From: Owenia fusiformis
Lineage: Eukaryota; Annelida; Polychaeta; Sabellida; Oweniidae
Length of the DNA stretch: 64,000 nucleotides
Assembly (NCBI GenBank): GCA_903813345.2
Contig: CAIIXF020000004.1
Span: forward strand, 29,081,985 to 29,145,984
Reading direction: 5' to 3'
Part shown: one piece after another, positions 46,086-58,587 of the stretch
Layout of the letters: each line of letters begins with the position of its first letter
How positions within the stretch are numbered: the first letter of the stretch is position 1
Notes under the pieces: model-generated
What the model was told of the DNA's origin: nothing
Databases searched by the model: none
What the model saw: only the letters and a program-made list of their open reading frames with translations
Position numbers and translations under genes: made by a program

Positions 46086-46425
46086 TCTTAACACTAAAAA
46101 TATTACTTACTTCACAAAATATAACAATCAGCTAGAGCTAACACCATTGGTCAATGCATTGAATACTTATCCCCCTAACTGAACTCTCATTGGCTAACCT
46201 TCTTTCTCTTTAAAACACCTTTAGGACTGATGGTCCTTGTAAAATAAAAAGATTGTACATTTTTTCATCATTTCCCTACAAATGGCTAAAGAAAAATGCT
46301 CCAAAAACAACTTTTACACTTATCAAAAATACTTCCTGGTTTGGAATCTATGCCTCTACATTTCATGATTGAATTATGACCCTAATAAGTGGCCTACACA
46401 TCAATACAGTGCTGAATATAGGTCA

Positions 46426-46588
46426 ACAAGATACTTGTGTGCATATAAATGTAATAATTAAAGCAGAATATTCATTTTGAAAAATCAGATGAATTATTTT
46501 TTTCTCATGGGGAGATCCCAATGGAATATGCATATGGTCCTTTGGGAGTCCCAGGGACACAACCCATTTGAAAAATTTGAGTCCCGTC
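46426..46588. repeat. dispersed repeat, copy 2 (partner 43181-43340)
   Basis: See partner entry; same strand, 3.2 kb apart. Confidence 0.85.
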
Positions 46589-46944
46589 TAATTTTTTGCA
46601 TCCCTCATATTTCTTCACAAGGTTTAAGAAAAATATTGTGAAAGTGAAAATAAAGTGGGCGATAATAGAGTGCTTACATCAAAACTGGATAAAAATGACA
46701 TATATTGTAATTCGATGCATCCTTCCGATAAATATCTATCATTGAGTCCTTTTCACACAATTCTTAAGTAATTCGATCTGGCCTAAATTTTCGGAAGTTA
46801 ACGATCAGACTCGACTTTCCGGAAATTATAAAATGGCCGATTGAAACCAGGAAGTGACTAAATTGTCGACGTATATTTTGCCAAATAAGTCATCGATGCA
46901 ACAAGAGAAACTTTTGATTTTAAATATCATAATTGAGTTTGTGT

Positions 46945-47026
46945 CCCAGGAAACGCAAAGGGCTTATTTTTCTGCGTCCTCTCCCAGGAAACGCAAAGGG
47001 CTTATTTTTCTGCGTCCTCTCCCAGA
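46945..47026. repeat. 38-bp tandem duplication
   Basis: CCCAGGAAACGCAAAGGGCT and TATTTTTCTGCGTCCTCT occur twice in direct succession, without differences. Confidence 0.85.
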
Positions 47027-47181
47027 AATCAGCGTATATAGTAAATAGGCCTGAGAGCATGTATAAAAATAGTTCGACAAGTTAAACCTAGGGTGGGCCA
47101 CAAGATATATTAGATAAGAAATAAGGCCCAGACTAGGTTTAACTTGAATTAGTATAAAATTGAGTTCGCGTTCTGTATTAA

Positions 47182-47326
47182 ACTGTGGACTTGTGGATCC
47201 CATTACACTATGGACTTGTGGATCCCATTACACTGTGAACTTGTGCTTCCCATTACACTGTGGACTTGTGCTTCCCATTACACTGTGGACTTGTGCATCC
47301 CATTTCAATGTGGACTTGTGCATCCC
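47182..47326 (+). repeat. 25-bp satellite, second locus, 6 copies
   Basis: Same unit as 33850-34175 (TGGACTTGTG core, one copy TGAACTTG), more diverged. Followed by the shared 170-bp flank to about 47496. Confidence 0.9.
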
Positions 47327-47519
47327 CACATTGACTTTCATCCCTTTTTCTCCTCTGCCCAACATCTGCAACAGTTCCTCTTGACCCCCAGGAAAGCTTT
47401 GTAGTGCAGTCAAAGATCATTCTGAGGGTTCATGCATTGTTGCTTAAGCACCGACTCATCATCACATAGCTTTCTAGAGTACAATGATCACTGAGTAATA
47501 GAAATTTTGGTCTACTAGA

Positions 47520-47740
47520 AGATTCTGTAGTGTTTGATAGACCATCTGATGGCTAGAGCTTTGTCCTCTATTAAACTGTATCGAGCTACAGTGTCAGTTA
47601 AGGATCGGTAAGCATAAGCTACAGGTTTTTATACATTGTCATTTTGGATTTGCATTAAATATCCAGATATTCCTACAGGACTAGGATCTGTTATAATCCT
47701 ACTTTTACATTTGGGATCAAAGAATGCTTACAGAGTATCT
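47520..47740 (-). pseudogene. gypsy RNase H fragment
   Basis: Minus-strand reading F-F-D-P-K-C-K-S-R-I-I-T-D-P-S-P-V-G-I-S-G-Y-L-M-Q, then a stop, then P-V-A-Y-A-Y-R-S-L-T-D-T, R-Y-S-L-I-E-D-K-A-L-A-I-R-W-S-I-K. This is the typical RNase H start of gypsy pol (P-V-A-Y-A-S-R-S-L-T, E-K-E-A-L-A-I-x-W). It ends abruptly near the 25-bp satellite flank. Confidence 0.75.
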
Positions 47741-48239
47741 AAGGATTCGATTCAATTTTGATCACCCCTCATACAATACATTAGGTTATTTACTGGGAGG
47801 GATCGAATATGGTTTTTCTTCTATATACCCTTTGGTCCAGTTTTGCAATCATTTATTTGTGTTTTTTTTACAATCATAGTTTTATAAGTTTGCATGGCGA
47901 AACTTGGAATCAAGATTCAGCTTAGTTTAGCTGAAATCTGAGGTTTGTCGAAAACAAAATAATTTCGGCAACCATCTTGAATGAAGCTAACTGCAGTTAA
48001 GAGTCATTCAGCTGTTGAACAGTGACTTATATTGCCATTAGTACTGGTATTAGAACAGATAGTACTGTTGTCCTAGTAAGAAAATCACCTGCGCACCCGA
48101 TCCTTGTCATATATATGTCTGATGGTAACCTTTTGAGTTGAATTAGGCAACATAGTCACTTGAGAATTAGTTGAATTGTTATCTTTAGTCAGATTAAAAC
48201 TTCATTGAACTTTTGGTGAACAAGGGATTTTTGTGGGGG

Positions 48240-48520
48240 TGTGACATGGATCAGGGATCTTTGTTGGAATATAGCAAGGATCTGAGGTATGGGCCTAGGG
48301 CTTGTTGTAAATATCTTGGGTGTGCAGTAAATCAAGTCCATCCCTTCTATATGTTCCTCCATTTGAAGCTTTGACCTTATAAGATCTTGGTGATACTTTC
48401 TTGAGTACTTGTGTACTAATTCCCCTATAGCCTTTGGATTTTTGTCCCTGTAGGACAATGAAGACTTGTTTCTCGGGTACATCTCATCTTTAGTCTTAAG
48501 TTCCCTATGCCATGTGCACC
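48240..48520 (-). pseudogene. gypsy pol tail fragment, copy 2
   Basis: On the minus strand a frame runs through V-L-K-K-V-S-P-R-S-Y-K-V-K-A-S-N-G-G-T-Y-R-R-D and on to L-L-H-T-Q-D-I-Y-N-K-P. It is homologous to 36901-37060 but longer upstream by about 100 bp. Confidence 0.65.
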
Positions 48521-48834
48521 AATTCAATGCCCAATACTTCAATAATAAATGACTAATTCCTCAAATAACAATCTTTTTCATTTAAGTTTACATCAGATGT
48601 CTTATAATTATATTGAAGTGTAATTTGTCCTCTGTAGAACATTTGATCGGTAATTTACCTCATATAGATTATTCAATGGTTAATGAACAATAGGGTGTAT
48701 TGCTTATGACATTTGATCAGTTTGACAACATGGTTGATCTAAAAGGGTTTGATGTTAGTTTTTGTCAAAACATCTACTGAAATACAGTTTATTGGTAAAT
48801 ACTCCGACATAAAACATTTAAAGATTATACTTAC

Positions 48835-49838
48835 TGGTCTTTGGGAAACACAGTCAGTTGGGTTAGCTCTGCAACAAACCCTTTCAAATAGAAAGGAACA
48901 CGTACACCATTCGACAACAGGATCTGGGTTTGGACGTGGGGCTCTGGTGGTACAGACTCCAAAATGTCAAATAATAAACCCGGAACTCTTTGTAGTACCT
49001 TCAGGAGGAGACTCTGACAATCAGTAATGGAAAGTCTTGATATGTCTTGCTGAAAAATGAAAAATCAATTTACATTTGATGTTTATTGCAACATTGGGTC
49101 CATATATGTTACATTTTTTGCAGAGACATACCCATTTTCATTGATAAGCACATGAACGACAGGGACAACTTCTTATCATTATCTGAAGGAATGGAATCCA
49201 ATGCCTGTAAACTGTGTATTAATTTTGCATTCAAAAAATTCTACTAGTTAGGTATACTACCATATAACCAGGGTAATATACTGGCCAGTTTTTAAACAAA
49301 CCTTTGTTTTCTCCTCTTTTGATTTAAGCAATGTTGAGGCTGTATCTGACATCTTCTGGCCACTTTTGCCACCCCTTACTATACTTTTCCTCTTTGATTT
49401 TTGTTTGTGTTATATCACTGCTTGTGGTTGCACTGCCTCTGATTCAGACGATTCGTCCATTGCTTCTAGAACTTTTTTGGAAGGCTTCCTTTTCCTCCGA
49501 CTCCATCTGGATTCATCTTCACTCTGAAAAGTAGAATGAGAATAAAGTGAAGGTTACTAAAATATCACAATGTATAATCAAGTAATACGTCCCACAGAAG
49601 TTGATAAACCATTCAGAGGAATTAGAAATAATTCCCAGGGGGTTCTCAAAGAAAAAAATTCAAATTCTTTTTGGAAAATGTACATTGTCACAATTACTAG
49701 ACTACGCAAGGAAATTGTTTCATTTTAAATCATGTTAAAATTGAAGAACAGTAACTGAAGCAGTTTAAACAATCACTACATCTACATAACTATCTGTGTA
49801 AATGGCACAATGATTACCTCGCTAGATTTTGAAGACAT
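48835..49838 (-). pseudogene. three-exon gene with P2X7 C-terminal-like zinc domain, copy 2
   Basis: Exon 1 49838-49818 (M-S-S-K-S-S-E, donor GTAATC), exon 2 49523-49302 (S-E-D-E-S-R-W-S-R-R-K-R-K-P-S-K-K, donor GTTTGT), exon 3 49049-48835 (acceptor TTTTTCAG, donor GTAAGT). Junctions are all phase 0 and the frame crosses them. Exon 2 is Lys/Arg/Ser rich, suggesting a nuclear protein, and has one TAA near 49410. Exon 3 reads D-I-S-R-L-S-I-T-D-C-Q-S-L-L-L-K-V-L, then after a frame change near 48940, V-V-E-W-C-T-C-S and V-C-C-R-A-N-P-T-D-C. P2X7-C-like domains bind zinc; further 3' exons were not found. Called pseudogene because of the stop and shift. Confidence 0.6.
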
Positions 49839-49849
49839 TTTTTACAGGT

Positions 49850-52490
49850 AAAGCGCCCTCTAGTATTAGAATACCCCTCCGCGCATGCTTGGAGGGAGAT
49901 TAAAAAATATTGACGGAAGTAAAGAACCAGCAAGCTGAGTTAGTTTTCGTTTGTCAATATTTAATGGAAAATATATAAAATATGTATAGTTCTGTATATC
50001 ATGCGATGTTAAAAGCTTTCTTTCTATGACAGGTCCAGAACTGTTCAATGGAACTCTGCAACCCTTATACCCACTTTAAATACTTTTTCATGATTCATTT
50101 TGATGCAAGAATTTTTCCATTTTCCACTCTCTGAAATCTTGAAGCTCTCCTGATATGACTTCAGCTAGAGGTCTGATAGCCAGATCTTTCCCCCTTTTTG
50201 TATCTTTTCCACGTGTTTTTCTAAAAGATTTTCAGCTCATAGATAGTTATATACTCAGTGTAATCTGAGCTGGTTGATGCTTTTTGAGAACAACTGAAGT
50301 TATCTTCATGACAATTCATGATTATTGAGTCAATTGATAGTATTTATCTCATGTAACACCTCATTTGCATACATTGTATATAGTGCACAGAATTTCAGGC
50401 ACCACAAGCTGCCCTATTTGCTGACATTCGAAACTGACCCATCAAAACAACAGTTTTGCTTTGATTTTAAGTCTTACAAGATTAAGTGACAAGTTCACTT
50501 GATATTTGTTTCACTAGCTTATTAATCAGAGTGATTTCTAACAGCAGGTTGAATATTCGTAACAATCAAAACACTATTTACGCTTATTGTATTGTATCCT
50601 TTATTACCACAAATATATTGTGATTACATTTAAATTTTTTTATTTCCATTAAGTGTTTTATTCATTAGTGACTCAACCATCAATTTGAAATATTTAAGAT
50701 TACTGGGATATCTAGAACTAAGTGTCCATCATTGAGGTGGCTGGGGGAAGCATTTCACATGTACATGCACATGGTATAAAATACTTTTGTATGCTAATAC
50801 TTTCTCAAATTGTGTAAATGGTCCCCTTTCCTTAATCTCAAAGATTCATCCTACAAACAACTCGCGGTCCTTTATTTTCATTGAAATTTCCAATTATGCT
50901 ACATTTTCATACCTAGAGAAGTCAATTGATCAAAGATAATTATGCAATATAGTGATTCACTTTCTTTTTTATTAATTGTATCAATTATACAGCTTGCAAT
51001 ATAATAAAATTATTATATTTGATACCAGAAATCAATCCAAAATTGAGAACTCACCAATTTTTATTTTCCTTCGCACTATTGTCCAACACTGTTGGAAGAT
51101 GGTCCAATCTCTGCAGTGCCAACAATAGGCAGATCACAGTAAGGTTTGACCCGTGGGGTCATTGGAATAAGTCAAAAAAAGCATAATTACCCACGCCATG
51201 CAAGATTACTCCAACCTGAAATACACATGCAGATTTTTCAAAAATAATTCTAGAAGTTATATATTGCTTACAATAATTAAGTCAACTAATTACTAGCCAT
51301 TGACACCAATTTCCTATCAGATCTCATGACATGTCTGGTGCCACAAGACCGACCACCATTCACCAAAAAGCTTGGGGATAACAATATCGTTCCACTTAGG
51401 TGATGACATAAAAATGATGTTACATTATTTATTGTTGAAATGTAACAATAACTTCATATAACTCTTCAAACTCAACTTAAACTCTGACTCTGACAAGAAC
51501 TGATGGTTCCCATTCTTATATGGGCTAGGTCAGGTTGGTCACCATGATGAAGCAATCGCCCTCAGTACACTATCGGCCATTGTGCTATATCTGTTGACAT
51601 TGTTGTATTTTTCTGATTCCCAAAATCAAGATGATGAAGACATAGCTTCTCTGCAATCCAGTGATGCACAAGACTGCCGAAAAGCTGGTTTAAGCTGTAC
51701 ATTCTTGCGACTTCAAAGGTGAAGTTTTTTTTGCAAATTACATTATTTTTTTATGGTAATGGGGTTATGTTTACCAAAAATACCATGGGCTTATCCAAAA
51801 CAAGGTTGCATAGTATTGTATGATTGTCAAAATACCAAAACATTTGCTTGGTTTATGACACAAATTTGAAATTGAAAATTGAATTTGCAGCTGAACCTTA
51901 GTGACTACAAAACTCATTGAACTCCAATTCCCCATTTCCAGTAAGGATGCTAGCAAAAACTGCTCTAAAGTTTATAACATTCTTGTCCTTTTTTGGCTAG
52001 TTTTGTTTTGTAAAAATGTCTTAAAACATTCGTTGCAGCATATATTGATTGTTTTTACTAGTCCACAACATTTTTTTCCAAAATTGCAAATAGTTTTGAG
52101 GTTACAAGATGAAAACATGATAATATGTGAGCTGTAAGAGTGTTCATAATATTTACAAATTATCTCTTATACGAGATCAGTTTTGTGGGCAGACCATTTG
52201 TAAACTCCAAATGTGCAACTTTAATTTTTCCTCAGAAGAAATTAATAGTTTTACACGTTGAATGAAATTCATCCACCAGATATATTGGCCACCAGTTGTT
52301 TGATCACCGAAAGTGGTTTCAAAAATCATTGATTTTGTTCAATATCCTCAATCTTGGGTTTCGAAAATTTTGGAGTCTGTAGTTTCAACTTTCCCTGTGG
52401 CATTGATTTTAATATAAAAGATGTTTCTATCCAGGTACAATACATATGTACATGAATATTATATAACTTAAGTACTCAAACTGCGGACAT
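49850..52490. other. 2.6-kb stretch without recognised gene
   Basis: AT-rich, no splice-supported exon or repeat recognised. Confidence 0.4.
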
Positions 52491-52499
52491 ATATATGTG

Positions 52500-52687
52500 T
52501 CATGTGTTGTCACCATACATAGTTGTAGTACACTCACATGTTACTCTTTCCAGTCCTTGTATAACATGACACGTCCCACCATTTAAACAATTTGATCCAT
52601 ATATCCAAACATATTGATCCAACCACACATCAAGATCTACCATATCACTCCCTTTATTTTTATTTTTGTCCAGTAAACCAAGCACAG
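52500..52687 (-). CDS. EGF-like domain exon or fragment
   Basis: About 60 codons ending at the TGA at 52500-52502. Contains N-C-L-N-G-G-T-C followed by T-C-E-C-T-T-T-M-Y-G-D-N, the central cysteines of an EGF-like module; the sixth cysteine position reads Thr just before the stop. Upstream residues D-V-W-L-D-Q-Y-V-W-I-Y-G are not recognised. It could be a partial or decayed extracellular exon. Confidence 0.45.
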
Positions 52688-53082
52688 CACAGATTTATTC
52701 ATTATTCCACGCATAAAAGTATGACATGTTATTACTCAGCAGTCATTTAACAATGAGTTCAAATTCATGTTGTATGGAGTCCAGCCTAGATATATTATAA
52801 AGATATCCTAAGAGGGGTTTTGATCTAATGTCATTCCAAGTTGGAAGTTTCCTTTATAATTGACCAGATGGTATGTGGCCAGGATTATTGTTTATTTCCA
52901 AATTTGTATTTGAGACTGACGCCTACTCAACCCTGAGTCCAGTTCCTTATTGATAAATTCCACATTTTCATTTGATGGTGAGGCCAGCTCATTATATCTT
53001 GGCACATTTTGGACACGCGAATTGGCCTTGTATTATTGAATATGACAATGGCTCTCTGTTCGACCCACATGTTGTTTGGTGT

Positions 53083-53356
53083 CTATTGTCTCATTATTGT
53101 TAATAATTTGAAAGATCTGTGTAATGGGTTGGATTCAGGCTCTTGAGTGGAAGTGATGACACTGGGGCCACCCTCTGGTATTTTCTTTGGAATTTTGCAG
53201 TTATAATCTTCTATGCTTAAGTGGTTAGTGGCCACAAACCCAGTATGTTCCTCTTCAGCTGGGAACATGTCTAATGTCTTTCCCAGTACATATGTGTCTT
53301 TTCTGCCTTCATGTTGTTTGAAGATACAACTATACATTGCCCCCAATTGGGCCTCC
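53083..53356 (-). CDS. possible cytoplasmic-tail exon
   Basis: Begins after an ATTATTAG acceptor at about 53356 and is open for about 90 codons to the stop at 53083-53085. Hydrophilic, with F-P-A-E-E-E-H-T-G-F and I-P-K-K-I-P-E-G-G-P; no domain recognised. On this strand it follows the transmembrane exon repeats at 54.3-54.8 kb, which would suit a type I receptor tail (inference). Confidence 0.35.
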
Positions 53357-54273
53357 TAATAATTGTTGAAAACCTTATAAAGTAACAATTGAAATAAGGA
53401 AATCCAATCAAATTGAATGCAGTATATGCATTTTGTTATGTTAATTGGAATAATTTTCTCCAAATTGCAGAATATCCCATGGTCATCTTTAAATAGTTGC
53501 CTAAATCATTCATAGAAGGAAGGTGATGTTAAACACATACACAGTTGGAATAGACTTAATATCCACTCTATAACTATCAAATGTGCATGTAGATATTAAA
53601 TGAAATTTACAAGGAAAATTGAGTATTCAGATTTATTCCCAAAATTTAAATAAAATTCCACCTCTTTATTCTGAAGAATCTTGAATATAATAAATTACCT
53701 AATGGTTGCCCCTGGCACACTACAACTGGAGACCATATTCTGCTTTTATTGGTCAGCATATCATTGCTTTATAATTTTAGCGATACTTTGAAAGTTTCTC
53801 CTAAAGAAATGCAAATGAACACCTCAATATGCATAACCCGATAACTCTGTGTCCGTGGGCAACATATAAATATGGCCAGATCTTGAGTATTCTTACAGTT
53901 GGGTAGCTACTACCCCCTACTAGACCTCGTCTCAGTATTTCATCTACGTCTAAGCAGATCGACTGTCGCTCATAGTTGATGTAATGCATGTATTCACTGC
54001 AGACACATAACGTCCCGCACACATGCGACATGACTATAAGAATGCCCTACCCAGGGCTGGATTATGTCTTGAATAATCTAGCGTTCATCCTCCAATCACA
54101 GGGCTTCAAAATCCAGAATATATTCTTTCTTTTTACCCCCTGCTATAAGCAGTTAGCATTTCCCCGATTAAGAACTCGCAATCTGATTGGCTGTTGCAAC
54201 ACTGCGACAGAAATCATATAATATTGAAGTATACAGCAATATTAAGAGTCCAATTATTATTTTGTTATTTATC

Positions 54274-54789
54274 GACCCCAAAGCTGTTACAGTCCTTTGA
54301 CCAGCTTCACTTTTTTTTGAATTTCTTAAGACAAACAAAGAGGCCGATACAACCACTTACAAAAACACAGTCCTGTCACACTCAGGCCCGCAATTAGACC
54401 AGTGTTGACATATTGTTTATCATTGTTTGTGTTGCTGGAGAACATGACCCCAAAGCTGTTACAGTCCTTCGACCAGCTTCACTTTTTTTTGAATTTCTTA
54501 AGACAAACAAAGAGGCCGATACAACCACTTACAAAAACACAGTCCTGCCACACTCAGGCCCGCAATTAGACCAGTGTTGACATATTGTTTATCATTGTTT
54601 GTGTTGCTGGAGAACATGACCCCAAAGCTGTTACAGTCCTTTGACCAGCTTCACTTTTTTTTGAATTTCTTAAGACAAACAAAGAGGCCGATACAACCAC
54701 TTACAAAAACACAGTCCTGCCACACTCAGGCCCGCAATTAGACCCGTGTTGACATATTGTTTATCATTGTTTGTGTTGCTGGAGAACAT
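54274..54789. repeat. 172-bp tandem repeat, three copies, each with a transmembrane exon on the minus strand
   Basis: GACCCCAAAGCTGTTACAGT starts at 54274, 54446 and 54618, and the copies differ at only a few bases. On the minus strand each has a CTCCAG acceptor, an open segment N-T-N-N-D-K-Q-Y-V-N-T-G-L-I-A-G-L-S-V-A-G-L-C-F (single membrane span), and a TTTTTGTAAGTGG donor. The third copy differs from the first by Ala for Thr or similar single changes. A short intronic part separates them. Confidence 0.8.
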
Positions 54790-55157
54790 GACTGATGACG
54801 TTTCAACCATAGCAACATTGACGCAACAAATAGTTAGTTGGTCCCTAGCTAATGATATAATCAAAAATAATTAAAACAGGATGGAGGGGGGGGGGGGGTC
54901 GGATGGAGGGGGGACTAATAAGCCGTTGTTTTACACAAATTATTGTTAAGGATCGATTTGTAATGTTTCTTTAAGAACTTAAAATAATAAGTAATAAAAA
55001 TGTGGAAGGAGGTCATTCGTTTTGACAAAAATTGCGACATTTTCATGATTTACAAGATATGTGAATTAAAATGTTTATGTAAAACTACTTAACACATTAT
55101 GAATAAAAACATTCAAATTATATAATGATGGGATTGTGTACAGGTGAATAGTACAAT
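54790..55157. other. AT-rich stretch with a GATGGAGGGGGG run
   Basis: CGGATGGAGGGGGG-type units near 54880-54910; no gene seen. Confidence 0.4.
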
Positions 55158-55252
55158 AACGTCATTTCTGCAGGCAAAATAGTGAAATATTGGACCAAGG
55201 GCTGAAGGCCCAAGGTCCAATATTTCACTATATTGCCCGCAGAAATGATGGT
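55158..55252. mobile_element. ~95-bp hairpin miniature element
   Basis: GTCATTTCTGCAGGCAAAAT, AGTGAAATATTGGACC is mirrored by GGTCCAATATTTCACT, ATATTGCCCGCAGAAATGAT around the centre GGGCTGAAGGCCC. Typical palindromic miniature repeat; target duplication not clear. Confidence 0.75.
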
Positions 55253-55429
55253 ATTAGTATTATTACCAAATTACTACTGTAATGTGTTAGCTAAAAATCT
55301 GCAGGTTCTTTTTTCGCAGATGGAGGGCATCCCACGAATCAGAAATATTCATGTCGCTAAGTTAAAGATGTCTACAGTACTCTTTTGTCATCAAGATAAT
55401 CAAATGCTCATTTTATTCTCTTCACATAT

Positions 55430-55625
55430 GAACAATTTGGTTAAGATTTCCATTTAAAATCCAAGAACTGTTCCTAGTCAAAAATTGCAAAAACATGTTG
55501 GTCGAGTTCTGATTTCCATCTGGATCTATTTGGCACCCTCTCACAGGTGCAGCATCTTTTGGCTCACTATGCCGCATGCTATATATGGACTTTACTTCCA
55601 CATCCTCCTGCGGCATTTCTGCTAA
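55430..55625 (-). CDS. possible exon of unknown function
   Basis: Starts after GTTAGCAG near 55625 and is open for about 60 codons: M-P-Q-E-D-V-E-V-K-S-I-Y-S-M-R-H, then V-R-G-C-Q-I-D-P-D-G-N-Q-N-S-T-N-M-F. No domain recognised and no clear donor. Confidence 0.3.
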
Positions 55626-55639
55626 CATGAACATGAATA

Positions 55640-57238
55640 TATGCCATCTGGTGATGCTCTCAGGAATGGCCTTTTCCTATCAATCCATTATCCTAACTTT
55701 AATGTTACAATGTTTTTTCCCCCTCTGATAAATTTTGTATATTTTCTTTCCTTTTCTTATTTAGTGATACTGGATTCACTGTAAGCTCTTTCGACATGAT
55801 TATCACCTAGGGCATCTCACCAGTAAGGGGGGTCACTCATGCCTGCACCTGACTTCCGACCATTGTATGTGGTTCTAACAGTTTGAAAGTTTGCAAACCT
55901 GCACCCTTTGCTTCAGTAAGTCTCTTTTTATGGATTCCCAAATATAAGATCGATCTTTGTTTTTGCTTGTTTCATTTGTTCCAGGTACCCTTGACAGTTT
56001 CAATGAGGGCAAAAGTATATGTAGTTTGAATCATATCTCGGACATCGCGGGTTAATTTTACTGAAATTATAAGGATAGAACAGAATTATAAAATTTAACA
56101 AATAGTTTGAAGCAGGAAAGGGTATGTTAATGGAAAAACATTGCTGCCATATTTGGAAACGACCGCCAATAGTCCAATTTAAAGCATGCAATGTACCATG
56201 TTGTCGAATGTACAATTTATGAAACGATTAACAATATCCACTGATACAACATAATTATTAAGGACCTTTAAAGTGTCACATAACATTAGTGTATTTGAGT
56301 GTATTTGAACAAAATGGCTGCACCTTGAAATATAAAATGGCTGACAAGAAAAATTATATGAACTTTAAAATAGTCCTTAGGACATTTGAAGTGAAGTGAA
56401 AACCTGGCTGAGTGAACATGCGTGTACTTACACCGTGTGTTTGCTTTATCAGGACATGATTATAAAATTTTGTATATTATTTCCAGTTGTAAAAGTAAGC
56501 CATCTAAGCTTTGCAAAATTGGGCGTGACCCATATTGTAATTTACAAAACTCTACATTCAATAATATACTGTATATATATATCAATGATCTTAATGGTCC
56601 TCATTGAGGTAAAAAATATTATCAGTGAAATCCACGTCAATATTAATATTGACCTCATCACACTGAAGTTATTCAGTATAACTGCATCCATAATAATACA
56701 AGGAATTTCAAGGAATACAAGCCATGCATTAGTTGACATAAAAGCTCCCTCGACTGTGCTGCAGTGAAACGCTTGACTTTGTTATTGCACAAGATGTCTT
56801 GTTTCAGATATTTCGCTATATTTCCTATTGACATGTCAAGAAGCAAGCACAATAGTTGACCAGGAAGACTATTAAGAATAACAAAATTTTTGAATAACAT
56901 ATGTGCATTTGCAACATTTTGATTGATATATGAGTCTGCTAATATTAGCTTAGTGTTTTCTTCATCAAAATCATTTTATCTGAGTGATGTTTGTTGGTTC
57001 TTTGTTTGAAAAACACCCAAAATGGTGTAATGGTTCTGAGTCTTTGTTTATCAGACTTTTTAAATGTTTTCAATTTTCTAAATGGCCATATAAACAGTTG
57101 CAAACATGAACCAGCGACACTCAGTATATGACAAAAAAGGATATTTGGAACCTTTGTAATCCAAAGAAAATCTATTGTTGCAAGATAACAGATTGTTATC
57201 AAACAGAAGACTATTGTGTGATAGCCACCAATCATTAT
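55640..57238. other. AT-rich, no supported gene
   Basis: Several short frames on both strands, none with a domain or splice support. Confidence 0.4.
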
Positions 57239-57676
57239 TTATGTACCTTGATTGATTCTTGAGTGTTTTGTTACTGTAGAGACAGAAATATGTACCTTGA
57301 TTGTTGAGTCTTGAGTGTTCTTCTGCCTAACTGTATGTAGAAATATGAAAGAAAATATGATTAAGCCAATTAATGCTATTTTTTTGACAAACAAAATGGT
57401 TATAAAGTACCTACAAAATATTACTTTAGGTATCATCTTTCTGCCATGTGAGACTCCAGATCCCATGTGTCCTGTGTAGTTTTCTGTAATCATTTTGATT
57501 CTGTCTAGCTTTTTCTTAAAATATGCATTTAGTGATGGTACTGTTTGAGTCATATACTGTGATGACCCTTTCACTATAATTCTTCTAAATAAAACAAGAA
57601 GTCGCCCAGTGGTTTCAAAGGTGGTGTATCTGGATGGCTTCTCTTTCAGCTGGAACAGCTGGAAAGATTTCAACAT
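57239..57676 (-). CDS. unrecognised open frame with a hydrophobic segment
   Basis: 145 codons on the minus strand: a basic N-terminal half (L-L-V-L-F-R-R-I-I-V-K, A-Y-F-K-K-K-L-D-R-I-K-M) and a hydrophobic stretch (I-A-L-I-G-L-I-I-F-S-F-I-F-L). Its first ~20 codons overlap a short sequence duplicated at 57878-57932 (GTATCTGGATGGCTTCTC). May be chance; no family recognised. Confidence 0.25.
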   Translation of the reverse strand: MLKSFQLFQLKEKPSRYTTFETTGRLLVLFRRIIVKGSSQYMTQTVPSLNAYFKKKLDRIKMITENYTGHMGSGVSHGRKMIPKVIFCRYFITILFVKKIALIGLIIFSFIFLHTVRQKNTQDSTIKVHISVSTVTKHSRINQGT

Positions 57677-57939
57677 GGCTCAAAGTTAGTCAGGTAAGTC
57701 CATAAATACCAGCATTCAGTTGATGGATCAATAGTTGGGTAGCATTTATGTGACTGTCATTGAGCCCTGCACCTGTGCACAGGTTTTTTGTCTGTTTTTC
57801 TGTTCAGAGAAATTCCACCAATTTTATCAAGTATTTCACAGAAGTACCTGATAAGTGGTTGGAAATCGAAAAAAAGTTGTGTATCTGGATGGCTTCTCCT
57901 TCAGCTGAGAAGATTTCAACATGGCTCAAAGTTAGAATC

Positions 57940-58574
57940 AGGTCAGATCCTACTTAAACTTTAAACTGTCACAAATGACAAATTGTAATGGAGAGACCCT
58001 AAATGGTCGTTCCATATAAAATAAAAATACAAATGTGGTACAAGTTCAGCAGAACTCCCAATTTCACAAATAGTACCATGTATAAAATGTTGTTAAATCT
58101 ATAAAACTACCAAATCATAAACGGTCTCTGTATATCTGTCTCGGTCGCTGGTTGTATATACAACTGGTTATAAATATCACTTGTGAGTACAGAAAAAAGG
58201 TACGGTAGAACCATAAGGCTTAAAATTTTTGATCTAAAGCAAAAAGATTTAAATGAATTTGGCTGAAAATAAGTGTGTATCAAAATCAATCAATTATCTT
58301 CAATATGTGATAGTTGCCTAAAAACTGCCCCCAACCCCTCCCCATCTTATCAGAAAATAATATAAGATGACCTCTTTTTTTATTTAGGCCTTAACAATAC
58401 TGCTAAAGAACACTGTATGTGTTGTCTCACATATGCTCACAACTTGCACATGCCAGGCTGCACATAGACCTTTCAATTTCATGAAATGTTGATGATGAAT
58501 TTTTTTGCGATTTGTGTCATCGTAATTTTATTGATAAGACATGAAATATTTAACACACATGGTTCTGATGGCAG
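57940..58574. other. no gene recognised
   Basis: AT-rich with short frames only. Confidence 0.4.
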
Positions 58575-58587
58575 TGATAAGATTTAC

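Noticed and set aside
56396-56767. 123-codon + frame with hydrophobic C-terminal half
   Set aside because: AT-rich chance frame with other frames open over the same bases; no domain, no splice support.
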